A DNA stretch of 8,090 bases from Maribacter sp. (lineage in GTDB: Bacteria; Bacteroidota; Bacteroidia; Flavobacteriales; Flavobacteriaceae), in NCBI GenBank assembly GCA_013001935.1, contig JABDKZ010000374.1:1-8090 (forward strand). The letters run 5' to 3'. This document shows, one piece after another, positions 1 through 7,011 of this stretch. The notes beneath the pieces are model-generated. The model worked only from the letters and a program-made list of their open reading frames with translations. It made no database searches and was not told the DNA's origin. The position numbers and the translations under genes were made by a program. Every line of letters starts with the position of its first letter. The first letter of the stretch is position 1.

Positions 1-100
1 TAGTAACCTTCAAAAACCCTCATTGGTAGCAGTTATTGGTTTCTTCATCGGTGGTTTGATCATGACCCATTTTATTTTACCCCTAATCTTTATCGCATGA
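1..100 (+). CDS. YeeE/YedE-type membrane transporter, C-terminal fragment (5' end outside window)
   Basis: An open frame enters from the left edge (codons begin at position 2) and ends at the TGA at 98-100, giving 32 visible residues. These form one hydrophobic segment (VAVIGFFIGGLIMTHFILP) that suits a last transmembrane helix. The TGA overlaps the ATG of the next gene as ATGA, so the two are translationally coupled. The next gene encodes a DUF6691/YedE-like protein, and in Bacteroidota such proteins normally follow a YeeE/YedE half. I therefore infer that this is the first half of a split YeeE/YedE transporter, a family that includes thiosulfate importers. The fragment alone shows only a membrane helix; family membership rests on context. 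Confidence 0.7.
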   Translation, partial: SNLQKPSLVAVIGFFIGGLIMTHFILPLIFIA

Positions 101-510
101 AGCTTATAAAATATTTATTGGTAGGTATGTTCTTTGGGATTGTCTTGGTAAAATCCGAAGCGGTGTCCTGGTATCGTATTTACGAAATGTTCAAATTTCA
201 ATCCTTCCATATGTATGGGATAATTGGTTCGGCAGTGGTACTCGGGGTACTCGCAGTTGCATTTATTAAACTCATGGGGTTGCGCAGTATTGAAGGGCAA
301 AAGATTCGCATCCTGCCCAAAGAGAGAGGTTTTGTTCGCTATCTCGTGGGTGGTTCTTTATTTGGCTTGGGATGGGCCCTTGCAGGTGCCTGCCCAGGAC
401 CCATGTACATTCTTGTAGGTACCGGAGTTTTTAGTATGTTGATCGTTATTATAGCTGCCGTGCTTGGGACTTTTGTTTATGGCCTAATACGACATAAATT
501 GCCGCATTAA
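97..510 (+). CDS. DUF6691 family / YeeE-YedE second half, small membrane protein
   Basis: This 137-residue integral membrane protein has hydrophobic segments at about 5-20, 38-60, 83-98 and 102-131. Its hallmark is the GWALAGACPGP motif (residues 92-102), with Cys99 in a short re-entrant-like loop. In YeeE/YedE proteins the corresponding GxCPGP-type cysteine loops are thought to relay the sulfur substrate through the membrane. The ATG overlaps the stop of the upstream YeeE/YedE half by ATGA, which fixes the start and indicates coupled translation and probably a heteromeric complex in the inner membrane. The likely role is uptake of thiosulfate or another sulfur compound; the substrate is not shown by the sequence. 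The gene ends 4 bp before the end of the convergent phosphorylase gene, and no hairpin terminator is visible between them. Confidence 0.85.
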   Translation: MKLIKYLLVGMFFGIVLVKSEAVSWYRIYEMFKFQSFHMYGIIGSAVVLGVLAVAFIKLMGLRSIEGQKIRILPKERGFVRYLVGGSLFGLGWALAGACPGPMYILVGTGVFSMLIVIIAAVLGTFVYGLIRHKLPH

Positions 511-514
511 AACG

Positions 515-2950
515 CTATCCCATAATTACTTTCACTGAATGTTCCTTTCCTTTTTCCAAAATAGGAATGGTAATGCCCTTGATTGCCACACCATTTACGA
601 ATACACTTTTAACGCCCTTACTAATATGATTGGGGTTTTGCACCTCAATGGTATAATTGGCACCCCTAAATTCTCGCTTCATACTAAATCCATCCCATTT
701 TGTAGGGATGCAAGGATCGATCACTAGTCCGTCATAATCGGTTTTAACACCCAAGATGTATTGGGTAATCGCAAAGAAATTCCAGGAAGCCGTACCAGAG
801 AGCCAGGAATTTTTCGCTTCCCCTGGTTTAAAAGCTTCCTTCCCGGCAATCATTTGGCAATACACATAAGGTTCTACCTTGTGTAATTCAGAAATGTCCT
901 CCAAAAAACTTGGGGCAATTTTAGTATAGTATTCATAGGCATGGTCTCCCCTACCCAAAATGGTTTCCCCGATCATGATCCAAGGATTATTATGGCAAAA
1001 TATGCCGCCGTTCTCCTTATAACCTGCGGGATAGGTAGAAATCTCCCCATATTCAATATAGTATTTGGTAAAGGCCGGACTATTCAAAACAATGCCATAC
1101 TCGCAGTCCAAATGCTCTTTTACCGCATCCAGCGATTTTTCTACCATACCTTCGTCCAACCCTATTTCGGCCATTGTACACCATCCCTGGGACTCAATAA
1201 ATATCTTGCCTTCCTCATTTTCATTGGAACCGATTTTATTGCCAAAGAAATCATAGGCGCGTAGATACCAATCACCATCCCAACCATAGACTTTTACTGC
1301 TTCGATCATATTTGCCACGTGCTTCCTGGCCTCTTCAGCTTCCTTATCCTTCCCGATACGCTTACAAAGCTTTACATATTCCTTGCCGTAGACCACAAAA
1401 AGCCCGGCAATCATCAATGATTCGGCTGTTTTACCCTTCTTGTTCCCTGTAGTTTGAAAAGATTCGTTTGGATCTTCCGAAAAACAGTTCAGGTTGAGGC
1501 AGTCATTCCAATCGGCCCTCCCAATAAGGGGTAAGCCATGAGGACCCAGATTATTGACTACATGGTAAAAGGAGACTTTTAAATGCTCAAAATGCGATTT
1601 GGAACGGGAAGCATCATTGTCAAAAGGTACCATTTCATCCAATAGGGAGAAATCACCGGTTTCTTTGATATATTCAGTAGTCGAAAGAATGAGCCATAAG
1701 GGATCATCATTAAAATCCCCACCTACGGCAGAATTTCCCTTCTTGGTCAAAGGTTGGTACTGATGGTAGCACGAGCCATCCTCAAATTGGGTAGAGGCGA
1801 TATCGAATATACGTTCCCTGGCCCTTTCCGGAATCTGATGTACAAAACCGATTAAATCTTGATTAGAATCCCGAAAGCCCATACCGCGACCAATACCCGA
1901 TTCAAAAAATGAAGCGGAACGCGACATATTAAAGGTCACCATGCATTGGTATTGGTTCCAGATGTTAACCATACGATCTAATCGCTCATCACCTGAAACT
2001 ATATTTATCTTGCCCAATAAACGATTCCAATAGGCCTGCAATTCTTCATAGGCAAGATCAATTTTTTCGACGCTATTAAATTTTGCGAGCATGGCCTTGG
2101 CAGGTTGCTTATTAATAACCCCCTTAGCTTCCCATTTATCATCCTTAGCCACCTCAACATATCCCAACATAAATATCAAATCGCGCTGTTCTCCGGGTTT
2201 CAATTCAATTTCAACATAATGTGAGGCTATAGGAGACCAGCCGTGGGCAATCGTATTCTTTGGTGCACCTTCATTCACCACATCGGGATTATCAAAATCA
2301 TTATAAAGCCCTAAGAAAGATTCCCGATCGGTATCAAATCCGTCTATAGGCGTGTTCACCGAATAAAATGCATAATGGTTGCGTCTTTCCTTGAATTCCG
2401 TTTTATGGTAAATGGTGGAATCCTCGATTTCTACCTCCCCCGTTGAAAAGTTTCTTTGGAAATTTGTCATATCGTCTTCGGCATTCCACAGACACCATTC
2501 AATAAAAGAAAAGAGTTTAAGCTTTTTGGTTTCAGTAGCTGTGTTCTTAAGGGATACTTTTTGAATTTCCCCCCAAAACCCTAAGGGAATAAATTGAAGT
2601 ATTTGGGCCTCAACACCATTTTTGGAACTTTTGAATTTGGTATAGCTCATACCATGGCGACACTCATAACTATCTAATGCGGTTTTTACCGGTTTCCAGC
2701 CCGGAGACCAGGTGATATCCCCATCTTTGATGTAAAAATATTTTCCGCCATTATCAATCGGAACATTGTTATAACGATATCGCGTTAATCTCCTGAACTT
2801 GGCATCTTTATAAAAAGTATACCCTCCTCCCGTATTCGATGTTAATGAGAAGAAATCCTCATTGCCTAAGTAATTGATCCATGGATAAGGCGTTTTAGGA
2901 TTGGTAATTACATACTCCCTATTTACATCATCAAAATGACCGTATTTCAT
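515..2950 (-). CDS. cbp: GH94 family phosphorylase, most likely cellobiose phosphorylase
   Basis: This 811-residue cytoplasmic enzyme has no signal peptide. It opens with the GH94 N-terminal signature ([19 protein letters not shown], residues 6-24, then INYLG). GH94 layout is an N-terminal beta-sandwich (about 1-270), a helical linker, an (alpha/alpha)6 barrel (about 320-740) and a short C-terminal beta part. Visible motifs are GFRDSNQDL (358-366, sugar contacts), [12 protein letters not shown] (477-488, with Asp483 the probable general acid and Trp481 beside it), [14 protein letters not shown] (644-657) and [10 protein letters not shown] (715-724, phosphate side). From memory, length and sequence track Clostridium thermocellum cellobiose phosphorylase closely; cellodextrin phosphorylases are much longer (about 980 residues). 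The reaction is cellobiose plus phosphate to glucose 1-phosphate plus glucose. It follows a GPH symporter gene in the same direction with a 110-bp gap. The start lies in an A-rich AATAAGAACAA leader without Shine-Dalgarno. A chitobiose or laminaribiose phosphorylase is less likely. Confidence 0.93.
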   Translation of the reverse strand: MKYGHFDDVNREYVITNPKTPYPWINYLGNEDFFSLTSNTGGGYTFYKDAKFRRLTRYRYNNVPIDNGGKYFYIKDGDITWSPGWKPVKTALDSYECRHGMSYTKFKSSKNGVEAQILQFIPLGFWGEIQKVSLKNTATETKKLKLFSFIEWCLWNAEDDMTNFQRNFSTGEVEIEDSTIYHKTEFKERRNHYAFYSVNTPIDGFDTDRESFLGLYNDFDNPDVVNEGAPKNTIAHGWSPIASHYVEIELKPGEQRDLIFMLGYVEVAKDDKWEAKGVINKQPAKAMLAKFNSVEKIDLAYEELQAYWNRLLGKINIVSGDERLDRMVNIWNQYQCMVTFNMSRSASFFESGIGRGMGFRDSNQDLIGFVHQIPERARERIFDIASTQFEDGSCYHQYQPLTKKGNSAVGGDFNDDPLWLILSTTEYIKETGDFSLLDEMVPFDNDASRSKSHFEHLKVSFYHVVNNLGPHGLPLIGRADWNDCLNLNCFSEDPNESFQTTGNKKGKTAESLMIAGLFVVYGKEYVKLCKRIGKDKEAEEARKHVANMIEAVKVYGWDGDWYLRAYDFFGNKIGSNENEEGKIFIESQGWCTMAEIGLDEGMVEKSLDAVKEHLDCEYGIVLNSPAFTKYYIEYGEISTYPAGYKENGGIFCHNNPWIMIGETILGRGDHAYEYYTKIAPSFLEDISELHKVEPYVYCQMIAGKEAFKPGEAKNSWLSGTASWNFFAITQYILGVKTDYDGLVIDPCIPTKWDGFSMKREFRGANYTIEVQNPNHISKGVKSVFVNGVAIKGITIPILEKGKEHSVKVIMG

Positions 2951-2964
2951 TTGTTCTTATTTAT
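2942..2964 (-). repeat. Start-region direct repeat, copy at the real GH94 start
   Basis: Read on the minus strand, this 23-bp stretch holds the A-rich leader and the first three codons (Met-Lys-Tyr) of the phosphorylase gene. It matches 21 of 23 bases with 3028-3050, 86 bp further upstream. The two mismatches lie outside the ATGAAATAC core. Confidence 0.75.
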
Positions 2965-2970
2965 TGTTTG

Positions 2971-3036
2971 TTATATGTCAATTGGAATACCCTTGTGTAA
3001 ATCGCATGATTCATTACTTGTAAATGGGTATTTCAT
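2971..3036 (-). CDS. Possible 21-codon leader ORF ahead of the GH94 gene
   Basis: In the gap between the symporter and phosphorylase genes an ATG at 3036-3034 (minus strand) opens a 21-codon frame that ends in TAA at 2973-2971, 20 bp before the phosphorylase ATG. Its leader (AATAAGAACAG) and first three codons (Met-Lys-Tyr) nearly copy those of the phosphorylase gene, so a ribosome that recognises the real start could also recognise this one. The rest of the peptide is mixed polar with one cysteine; it has no membrane segment and no family I recognise. It may be a regulatory upstream ORF, or simply the relic of a local duplication. Nothing in the sequence proves translation. Confidence 0.25.
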   Translation of the reverse strand: MKYPFTSNESCDLHKGIPIDI

Positions 3037-3050
3037 CTGTTCTTATTTTT
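3028..3050 (-). repeat. Start-region direct repeat, upstream copy
   Basis: This is the second copy of the A-rich leader plus ATGAAATAC, 21/23 identical to 2942-2964. It lies just after the stop codon of the symporter gene and supplies the start of the 21-codon ORF at 2971-3036. Confidence 0.75.
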
Positions 3051-3060
3051 TAGTCTTGTT

Positions 3061-4665
3061 CTATTCTTGAAGCCTTCTCGTTTTAAGCTCAAGCGTAATC
3101 TCATCGAGTTTCTTTTGCGTTAGCGGATACAGCAACATTAATCCCGAGGCTATTACCGTTATTACCGCTGGCACCCAACTCATCAACATTATGATTCCGG
3201 GTATGGCCCCTTCTATTGATGATGCATCTTGGCCGTTGTAATGAAAAGCGCCCAAAATCATCCCTATAATCGCACCGGCGATGCCTCCTCCAAATTTTGT
3301 GGCAAAGGAGCCTGCAGAGTAAATGAGGCCTGTAGCCCTACGCCCATTCTTGAATTCGGAATAATCAGCGGCATCACCTAACATGGCAAAAAACAAGGTT
3401 GGGAATATGGCAGCAGCAAATTCAGAGACGATACCGATCGTGAAAATTGCCCCGATATCCTGGGGTCCACAAAATACAAGAAGGGCATTCACACCCCCTG
3501 AAAATAGCAGGGCATAAATAAAGAGGTTGCGCTTTCCAAATTTCTTTCCCAAGGGTGATGTGGCCATTGCACCAATGACAGAAGCAATCATCAAGCCTAT
3601 CAAGAATGAGGCGCCTAATAATTGATTATTCAGGTAATGTGTAAAATAGATGATAACGATGCCCTGTTTGATCGAATTGTACACATTAAATAAAAGCCCA
3701 ATGACCAACAATACTAACCAGGGCTTATTACTAATAAGGTCCTTAAAGTCTTTTTTCAGGTTATTCTTTTGTGCTTTTGGAGGTTGTATTCTTTCCTTGG
3801 TGGTATAGAAGGTCAGGAACATTAATATAGCGAGAAAAATAGACATGAGGTACATTGAATTGCTATACCCCTTCTTTTGGTCGATAATGACTATTTTATC
3901 CTGGCTAAGGTTCTTCTCCCCCTCAACAACAAAGACATATTCCTTATTGGCTTCCATGCTAAAACTCTTGCCGTGGGTAGGATTGTTATCATCGGCACTT
4001 AAGGCTGGATCATCCCAGCTGAACATGGCAATACCATCGTCTGTTTTGATATTCACATTCTCAACATCGGAAGGGGCGGAAACGACTACCCGATACTGCT
4101 CCCCTTCAATTTCATTTACCTCAACTGTCGGATTCACATTCCCGAAATAGGCGACCAGAAAAAGCAAGGCCCCTTGAACCAACATACCCCCTCCAAAGGC
4201 ACCGACCATTCTATAGGAACCCAAGCTGGTTCGTTCTTTATCATCGCCCGTCATAACCGCCATCAAAGCCCCATAGGGTACATTGTTCGCTGTATAGATC
4301 AAGGTGAAGAAAATGTAGGTGATATAGGCATAAACGATCTTGCCCGATGTACCTAGATCAGGACTGGTGAATAATAAGGAAAGGATGGCCCCCAAGGGAA
4401 TGGCCGTCCATAAGATCCAAGGGCGGAATTTGCCGTATTTAGACTTTGTCCTGTCCCCAATAATCCCCATGACCACATCGCTAATTCCATCGCTAAATCG
4501 AGCGACCAGCATGAGTACCCCTACGGTAACCGGGCTCAATCCAAAAACATCGGTATAGAAAATGAACAAAAAGGTAGCTACACCCCGCCAAGCGATATTG
4601 GCTGCACCATCACCGAGGGCATACCCAATTTTTTCCTTAATCGTTAATTTTTCTAATGAAGACAT
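3061..4665 (-). CDS. GPH/MelB-type sugar:cation symporter (MFS) with a large extra loop
   Basis: This 534-residue inner-membrane transporter belongs to the glycoside-pentoside-hexuronide:cation symporter family. The N-terminus (IGYALGDGAANIAW, 13-26) carries Asp19. The family signature ARFSDGISDVVMGIIGDRT (55-73), continuing to KYGKFRPW, carries Asp59 and Asp63, which correspond to the cation-binding Asp55 and Asp59 of E. coli MelB. TANNVPYG (125-132) places Asn128 where MelB has Asp124. The C-half has FAMLGDAADYSEFKNGRRATG (426-446), another family mark. MelB-like proteins are about 450-480 residues; this one is longer because of a hydrophilic insert at about 176-268 between TM5 and TM6, predicted to be periplasmic. 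Being upstream of and co-directional with a cellobiose-phosphorylase-like gene, it most likely imports cellobiose or a related disaccharide. The start has an A/C-rich leader without Shine-Dalgarno. The substrate is inferred from context only. Confidence 0.92.
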   Translation of the reverse strand: MSSLEKLTIKEKIGYALGDGAANIAWRGVATFLFIFYTDVFGLSPVTVGVLMLVARFSDGISDVVMGIIGDRTKSKYGKFRPWILWTAIPLGAILSLLFTSPDLGTSGKIVYAYITYIFFTLIYTANNVPYGALMAVMTGDDKERTSLGSYRMVGAFGGGMLVQGALLFLVAYFGNVNPTVEVNEIEGEQYRVVVSAPSDVENVNIKTDDGIAMFSWDDPALSADDNNPTHGKSFSMEANKEYVFVVEGEKNLSQDKIVIIDQKKGYSNSMYLMSIFLAILMFLTFYTTKERIQPPKAQKNNLKKDFKDLISNKPWLVLLVIGLLFNVYNSIKQGIVIIYFTHYLNNQLLGASFLIGLMIASVIGAMATSPLGKKFGKRNLFIYALLFSGGVNALLVFCGPQDIGAIFTIGIVSEFAAAIFPTLFFAMLGDAADYSEFKNGRRATGLIYSAGSFATKFGGGIAGAIIGMILGAFHYNGQDASSIEGAIPGIIMLMSWVPAVITVIASGLMLLYPLTQKKLDEITLELKTRRLQE

Positions 4666-4714
4666 GGTTGTTTGGTTTGATTAACCTTTAAAATTAAGCA
4701 TTAAAGACCATCGG

Positions 4715-4732
4715 GACTAACCATAATTAGTC
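4715..4732. promoter_or_regulatory. Perfect 6+6 bp dyad upstream of the symporter gene, candidate operator
   Basis: GACTAA and TTAGTC flank a 6-base centre, forming an 18-bp dyad about 50 bp upstream of the symporter ATG. It lies in the 209-bp gap after clpS, the only long spacer in front of the sugar module and so the likely place for its promoter. On the minus strand the centre contains TAATTATG, one base off the Bacteroidota -7 element TAnnTTTG, but no matching -33 TTG sits at the usual distance. The rest of the gap (4666-4874) shows no convincing terminator or ORF. A dyad of this size can occur by chance. Confidence 0.3.
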
Positions 4733-4874
4733 TATTCCTTAGCTAAAAAAGAAGTATTGTCTAGGGTATTTTAAACGCTATGGATTACGACCATTTTGGT
4801 AGAAAAATAAATGTGATATGCATTCCAGGAAAACCTTAGGATGTGCAATAAATAAATCTAGAAGGCGGGCCAGC

Positions 4875-5150
4875 TTAAACAATTTCGGCACTAAGACCAG
4901 CTTGTAATAATTTGCTGCAACGGGGTTCTAATTCCTTGTATTCCCCGGTTTTTACAGTGCACTTTCCGTTGTAGTGTACAATCAAGGAACATTGCTCTGC
5001 CTGCTCGGGTGTATGATCACAAACAGCAACCAAGGTATCGATTACATGATCGAAAGTATTTACCTCATCATTAAAGAGCACGATTTCGTTTTGTTTTACC
5101 GTTTCTTCCTTTAGCAGTAATTCTTCTAAATATTTTTCCTTAGTACCCAT
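4875..5150 (-). CDS. clpS: ATP-dependent Clp protease adaptor ClpS
   Basis: This 91-residue cytosolic adaptor delivers N-degron substrates (bulky hydrophobic N-terminal residues) to a ClpA-type ClpAP protease. The ClpS fold is marked by VLFNDEVNTFDHVIDTL (24-40), where Asn27-Asp28 correspond to the Asn-Asp pair that holds the substrate amino group, and by LIVHYNGKCTVKTG (56-69), with His59 matching the conserved pocket histidine of E. coli ClpS. The flexible N-terminal tail (about 1-20) is Glu/Lys-rich, as expected for the part that reaches into ClpA. Length is normal for Bacteroidota. It lies 32 bp downstream of prmA in the same direction, so the two are probably co-transcribed; the ClpS-PrmA-TpiA order is one I associate with flavobacteria. 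No obvious terminator follows it. Confidence 0.95.
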   Translation of the reverse strand: MGTKEKYLEELLLKEETVKQNEIVLFNDEVNTFDHVIDTLVAVCDHTPEQAEQCSLIVHYNGKCTVKTGEYKELEPRCSKLLQAGLSAEIV

Positions 5151-5182
5151 AGCAACTCATTTTATTACCCGAATAACCGTAA

Positions 5183-6019
5183 CTAAAATACATATTTTAC
5201 CGCTACCCAATTATTTTTTTCAAGATTTTTTTCAAGAACGAGTCCGTTTTCCTTACAAATTGCGGTGATTTGTGGAATATCATCCTTGTAAAAACCACTT
5301 AAGAACAATTGCCCTTGGCTATTGAGGCATTTCACATAAGTGGGTATATCATCTAACAAAATATTCCGATTTATATTGGCTAGTATAAGATCGTATTTTT
5401 GATGCTGTAGCAAACTAGAATCCCCCTCGTAGACCTTAATGCGCCTGCATAAATTGCGGTTCACATTTTCCTTGGCATTCATGTAACACCAATTATCAAT
5501 ATCTATGGCAGCTAGCGATTTTGCTCCCTTCATCTCGGCAAGAATTGCCAATACCCCTGTGCCACAACCCATATCAAGAACAGATTTCCCCTCAAAATCA
5601 GTATCCAAAATAAATTGAAGCATCATATGTGTGGTCTCATGATGCCCAGTTCCAAAACTCATTTTAGGTTCAATGACAATATCATAGGCCACATTGGATT
5701 TTTCATGAAATGGGGCACGTACCTCACATTGGTTGCCCACTTTGATAGGTTTTAAACTCTGCTCCCAAGTGGCATTCCAGTTTTCTTCTGCTATTTTCTT
5801 ATGAACGTATTCAATAGTAAAGTGCGTATTACGCAATACCTCAACATCATCTAATAGGCCTGAAAACCAATCTTTTTTTTGAATATAGGCTTGAATACCT
5901 GTAGCATGTTCAACAAAGCTCTCAAAACCGGCTTCGCCCAATTCGGCAATCAAAATATCGGCACCCGGTTGAAGCGGTGTGACCGTAAACGTATATTCTA
6001 AATATATGGTATTGGACAT
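5183..6019 (-). CDS. prmA: Ribosomal protein L11 methyltransferase PrmA
   Basis: This 278-residue cytosolic SAM-dependent methyltransferase trimethylates ribosomal protein L11. The N-terminal L11-recognition domain (about 1-85) is followed by a linker and a Rossmann-fold methyltransferase domain. Visible motifs are PKMSFGTGHHETTHMML (118-134), the typical PrmA segment near the SAM site; VLDMGCGTGVLAI (147-159), motif I; AIDID (171-175), the acidic end of beta2; and LILANINRNIL (211-221), the NxxxN motif near the active site. Length is close to other Bacteroidota PrmA proteins, slightly shorter than the E. coli enzyme. The ATG at 6019 is preceded by an A-rich leader and is the first start in frame that precedes the conserved N-terminal domain. 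It follows tpiA after 149 bp, a gap occupied by a large inverted repeat, and precedes clpS by 32 bp. Confidence 0.97.
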   Translation of the reverse strand: MSNTIYLEYTFTVTPLQPGADILIAELGEAGFESFVEHATGIQAYIQKKDWFSGLLDDVEVLRNTHFTIEYVHKKIAEENWNATWEQSLKPIKVGNQCEVRAPFHEKSNVAYDIVIEPKMSFGTGHHETTHMMLQFILDTDFEGKSVLDMGCGTGVLAILAEMKGAKSLAAIDIDNWCYMNAKENVNRNLCRRIKVYEGDSSLLQHQKYDLILANINRNILLDDIPTYVKCLNSQGQLFLSGFYKDDIPQITAICKENGLVLEKNLEKNNWVAVKYVF

Positions 6020-6043
6020 GCCCTAGATTAAGAAGTAGGAATG

Positions 6044-6147
6044 AAACGGTCTAAAAAGCCTTGTTTATAGCCTTACACGCAATGACCGCAAAGAGATTAC
6101 TTTGCTTCGCATGTAATGACTACTAATGCAAATTTTTTAGACCGTTT
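6044..6147. repeat. Nested inverted repeat (about 104 bp) between tpiA and prmA
   Basis: The outer arms AAACGGTCTAAAAA (6044-6057) and TTTTTAGACCGTTT (6134-6147) are perfect 14-bp inverted repeats. Inside and nearly co-centred are TTACACGC/GCATGTAA (6073-6080 and 6109-6116, 7 of 8 pairs) and GCAAAG/CTTTGC (6088-6093 and 6100-6105, 6-base loop). The whole element can therefore fold into one long interrupted hairpin in RNA or a cruciform in DNA, centred near 6095-6096. It fills most of the gap after the tpiA stop and ends 24 bp before the prmA start. It lacks a GC-rich stem followed by a clean U-run, so it is not a classical terminator. It may be an mRNA-stabilising or attenuating hairpin, or a MITE-like element; AAGTAG occurs at 6033-6038 and 6148-6153 but is not symmetrically placed. 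Confidence 0.8.
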
Positions 6148-6168
6148 AAGTAGTATTGAAAAAGCGTC

Positions 6169-6918
6169 TTAGATCGCTTTAATTATCGCTATAAAATCAT
6201 CGGCTGCCAATGCTGCCCCTCCTATGAGTCCGCCATCAACATCCGGTTTGGAGAAAATCTCCTCAGCATTGCTAGGTTTTACACTACCACCATAAAGGAT
6301 GGAAACATTATCGGCTATAGTTTGGTCAAAGGCAGTGGCAATGGTTTTACGAATAAACGCATGCATTTCCTGGGCTTGTTCCGGCGAGGCCGTTTCACCT
6401 GTACCAATGGCCCAAACCGGTTCGTAAGCTAAGATAATGCTACTCCATGCACTTGGATCCAAATCAAACAATGCATTCTTTAATTGGCTTTCAACCACAC
6501 TGAAGTGATTCCCCGATTTACGATCTTGCAATTCCTCACCAAAACAGAACATAACCGTCATGTTGTTCGCTAAGGCCGCTTCAACTTTTTTCTTTAGAAT
6601 TTCATCGGTTTCACCAAAATAGGCCCTTCTTTCAGAGTGACCTAAAATGACTGTTTTAATACCAATGTCCAACAACATGTCTGCCGATATTTCACCTGTA
6701 TAAGCACCACTTTCGGCAAAATGCATATTTTGGGAAATTACCTCAATCTCAGAACCCTCCAATTGGCGAACAGCACCCGCCAAATTCACGAAAGTTGGAG
6801 ATACCATTACCTTGGCATGCGTATTTGGCAATTTTGCTGATAGTTCGGCCAATAAGGCATCGGTACCAGCCATATTCTTATTCATTTTCCAGTTACCTGC
6901 TACAATTTTGTTTCTCAT
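6169..6918 (-). CDS. tpiA: Triose-phosphate isomerase
   Basis: This 249-residue cytosolic TIM-barrel enzyme interconverts dihydroxyacetone phosphate and glyceraldehyde 3-phosphate in glycolysis and gluconeogenesis. All key residues are present: Asn9 and Lys11 in GNWKMN (8-13), His94 in ILGHSERR (91-98), catalytic Glu166 in AYEPVWAIGTG (164-174, including the flexible loop 6), and the phosphate-binding loops YGGSVKPSN (209-217) and GGLIGGAAL (229-237). Length is standard, so the gene is complete and should be active. The ATG at 6918 directly precedes the first beta strand (MRNKIVAGNWKMN), leaving no doubt about the start. It lies 93 bp downstream of the BT_3928-like gene and 149 bp upstream of prmA. 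No clear Bacteroidota promoter (TAnnTTTG with an upstream TTG) was found in the 93-bp gap. Confidence 0.98.
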   Translation of the reverse strand: MRNKIVAGNWKMNKNMAGTDALLAELSAKLPNTHAKVMVSPTFVNLAGAVRQLEGSEIEVISQNMHFAESGAYTGEISADMLLDIGIKTVILGHSERRAYFGETDEILKKKVEAALANNMTVMFCFGEELQDRKSGNHFSVVESQLKNALFDLDPSAWSSIILAYEPVWAIGTGETASPEQAQEMHAFIRKTIATAFDQTIADNVSILYGGSVKPSNAEEIFSKPDVDGGLIGGAALAADDFIAIIKAI

Positions 6919-7011
6919 GACTTATTCTCTTTATTATTTAAATATCGCTATGTTCAGTATCGTAATTATTGATCAATTTTAAATTTGTCCGGAAGCTAAA
7001 GAATCATCTTT

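Noticed and set aside
941..1264. Plus-strand open frame of 107 codons
   Set aside because: It lies wholly inside the conserved GH94 coding sequence on the other strand, has no recognisable family and no credible leader.
3845..4150. Plus-strand open frame of 101 codons opposite the symporter insert
   Set aside because: It is antisense to the symporter frame, which continues unbroken through the insert between two conserved halves. The Ser/Thr/Phe-rich composition is typical of an antisense shadow.
4800..4874. Terminator downstream of clpS
   Set aside because: Only 3-4 bp stems (such as AGG-TTTT-CCT) are found, with no U-tract.
6044..6147. Rho-independent terminator after tpiA
   Set aside because: The outer stem is AT-rich with a 76-base interior and no U-run directly after the stem in the transcribed direction; it was kept as a repeat of unknown role.
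6974..6981. TAAAATTG on the minus strand as a tpiA promoter -7 element
   Set aside because: It has one mismatch to TAnnTTTG and no TTG at a suitable upstream distance, so it is not better than chance in AT-rich DNA.
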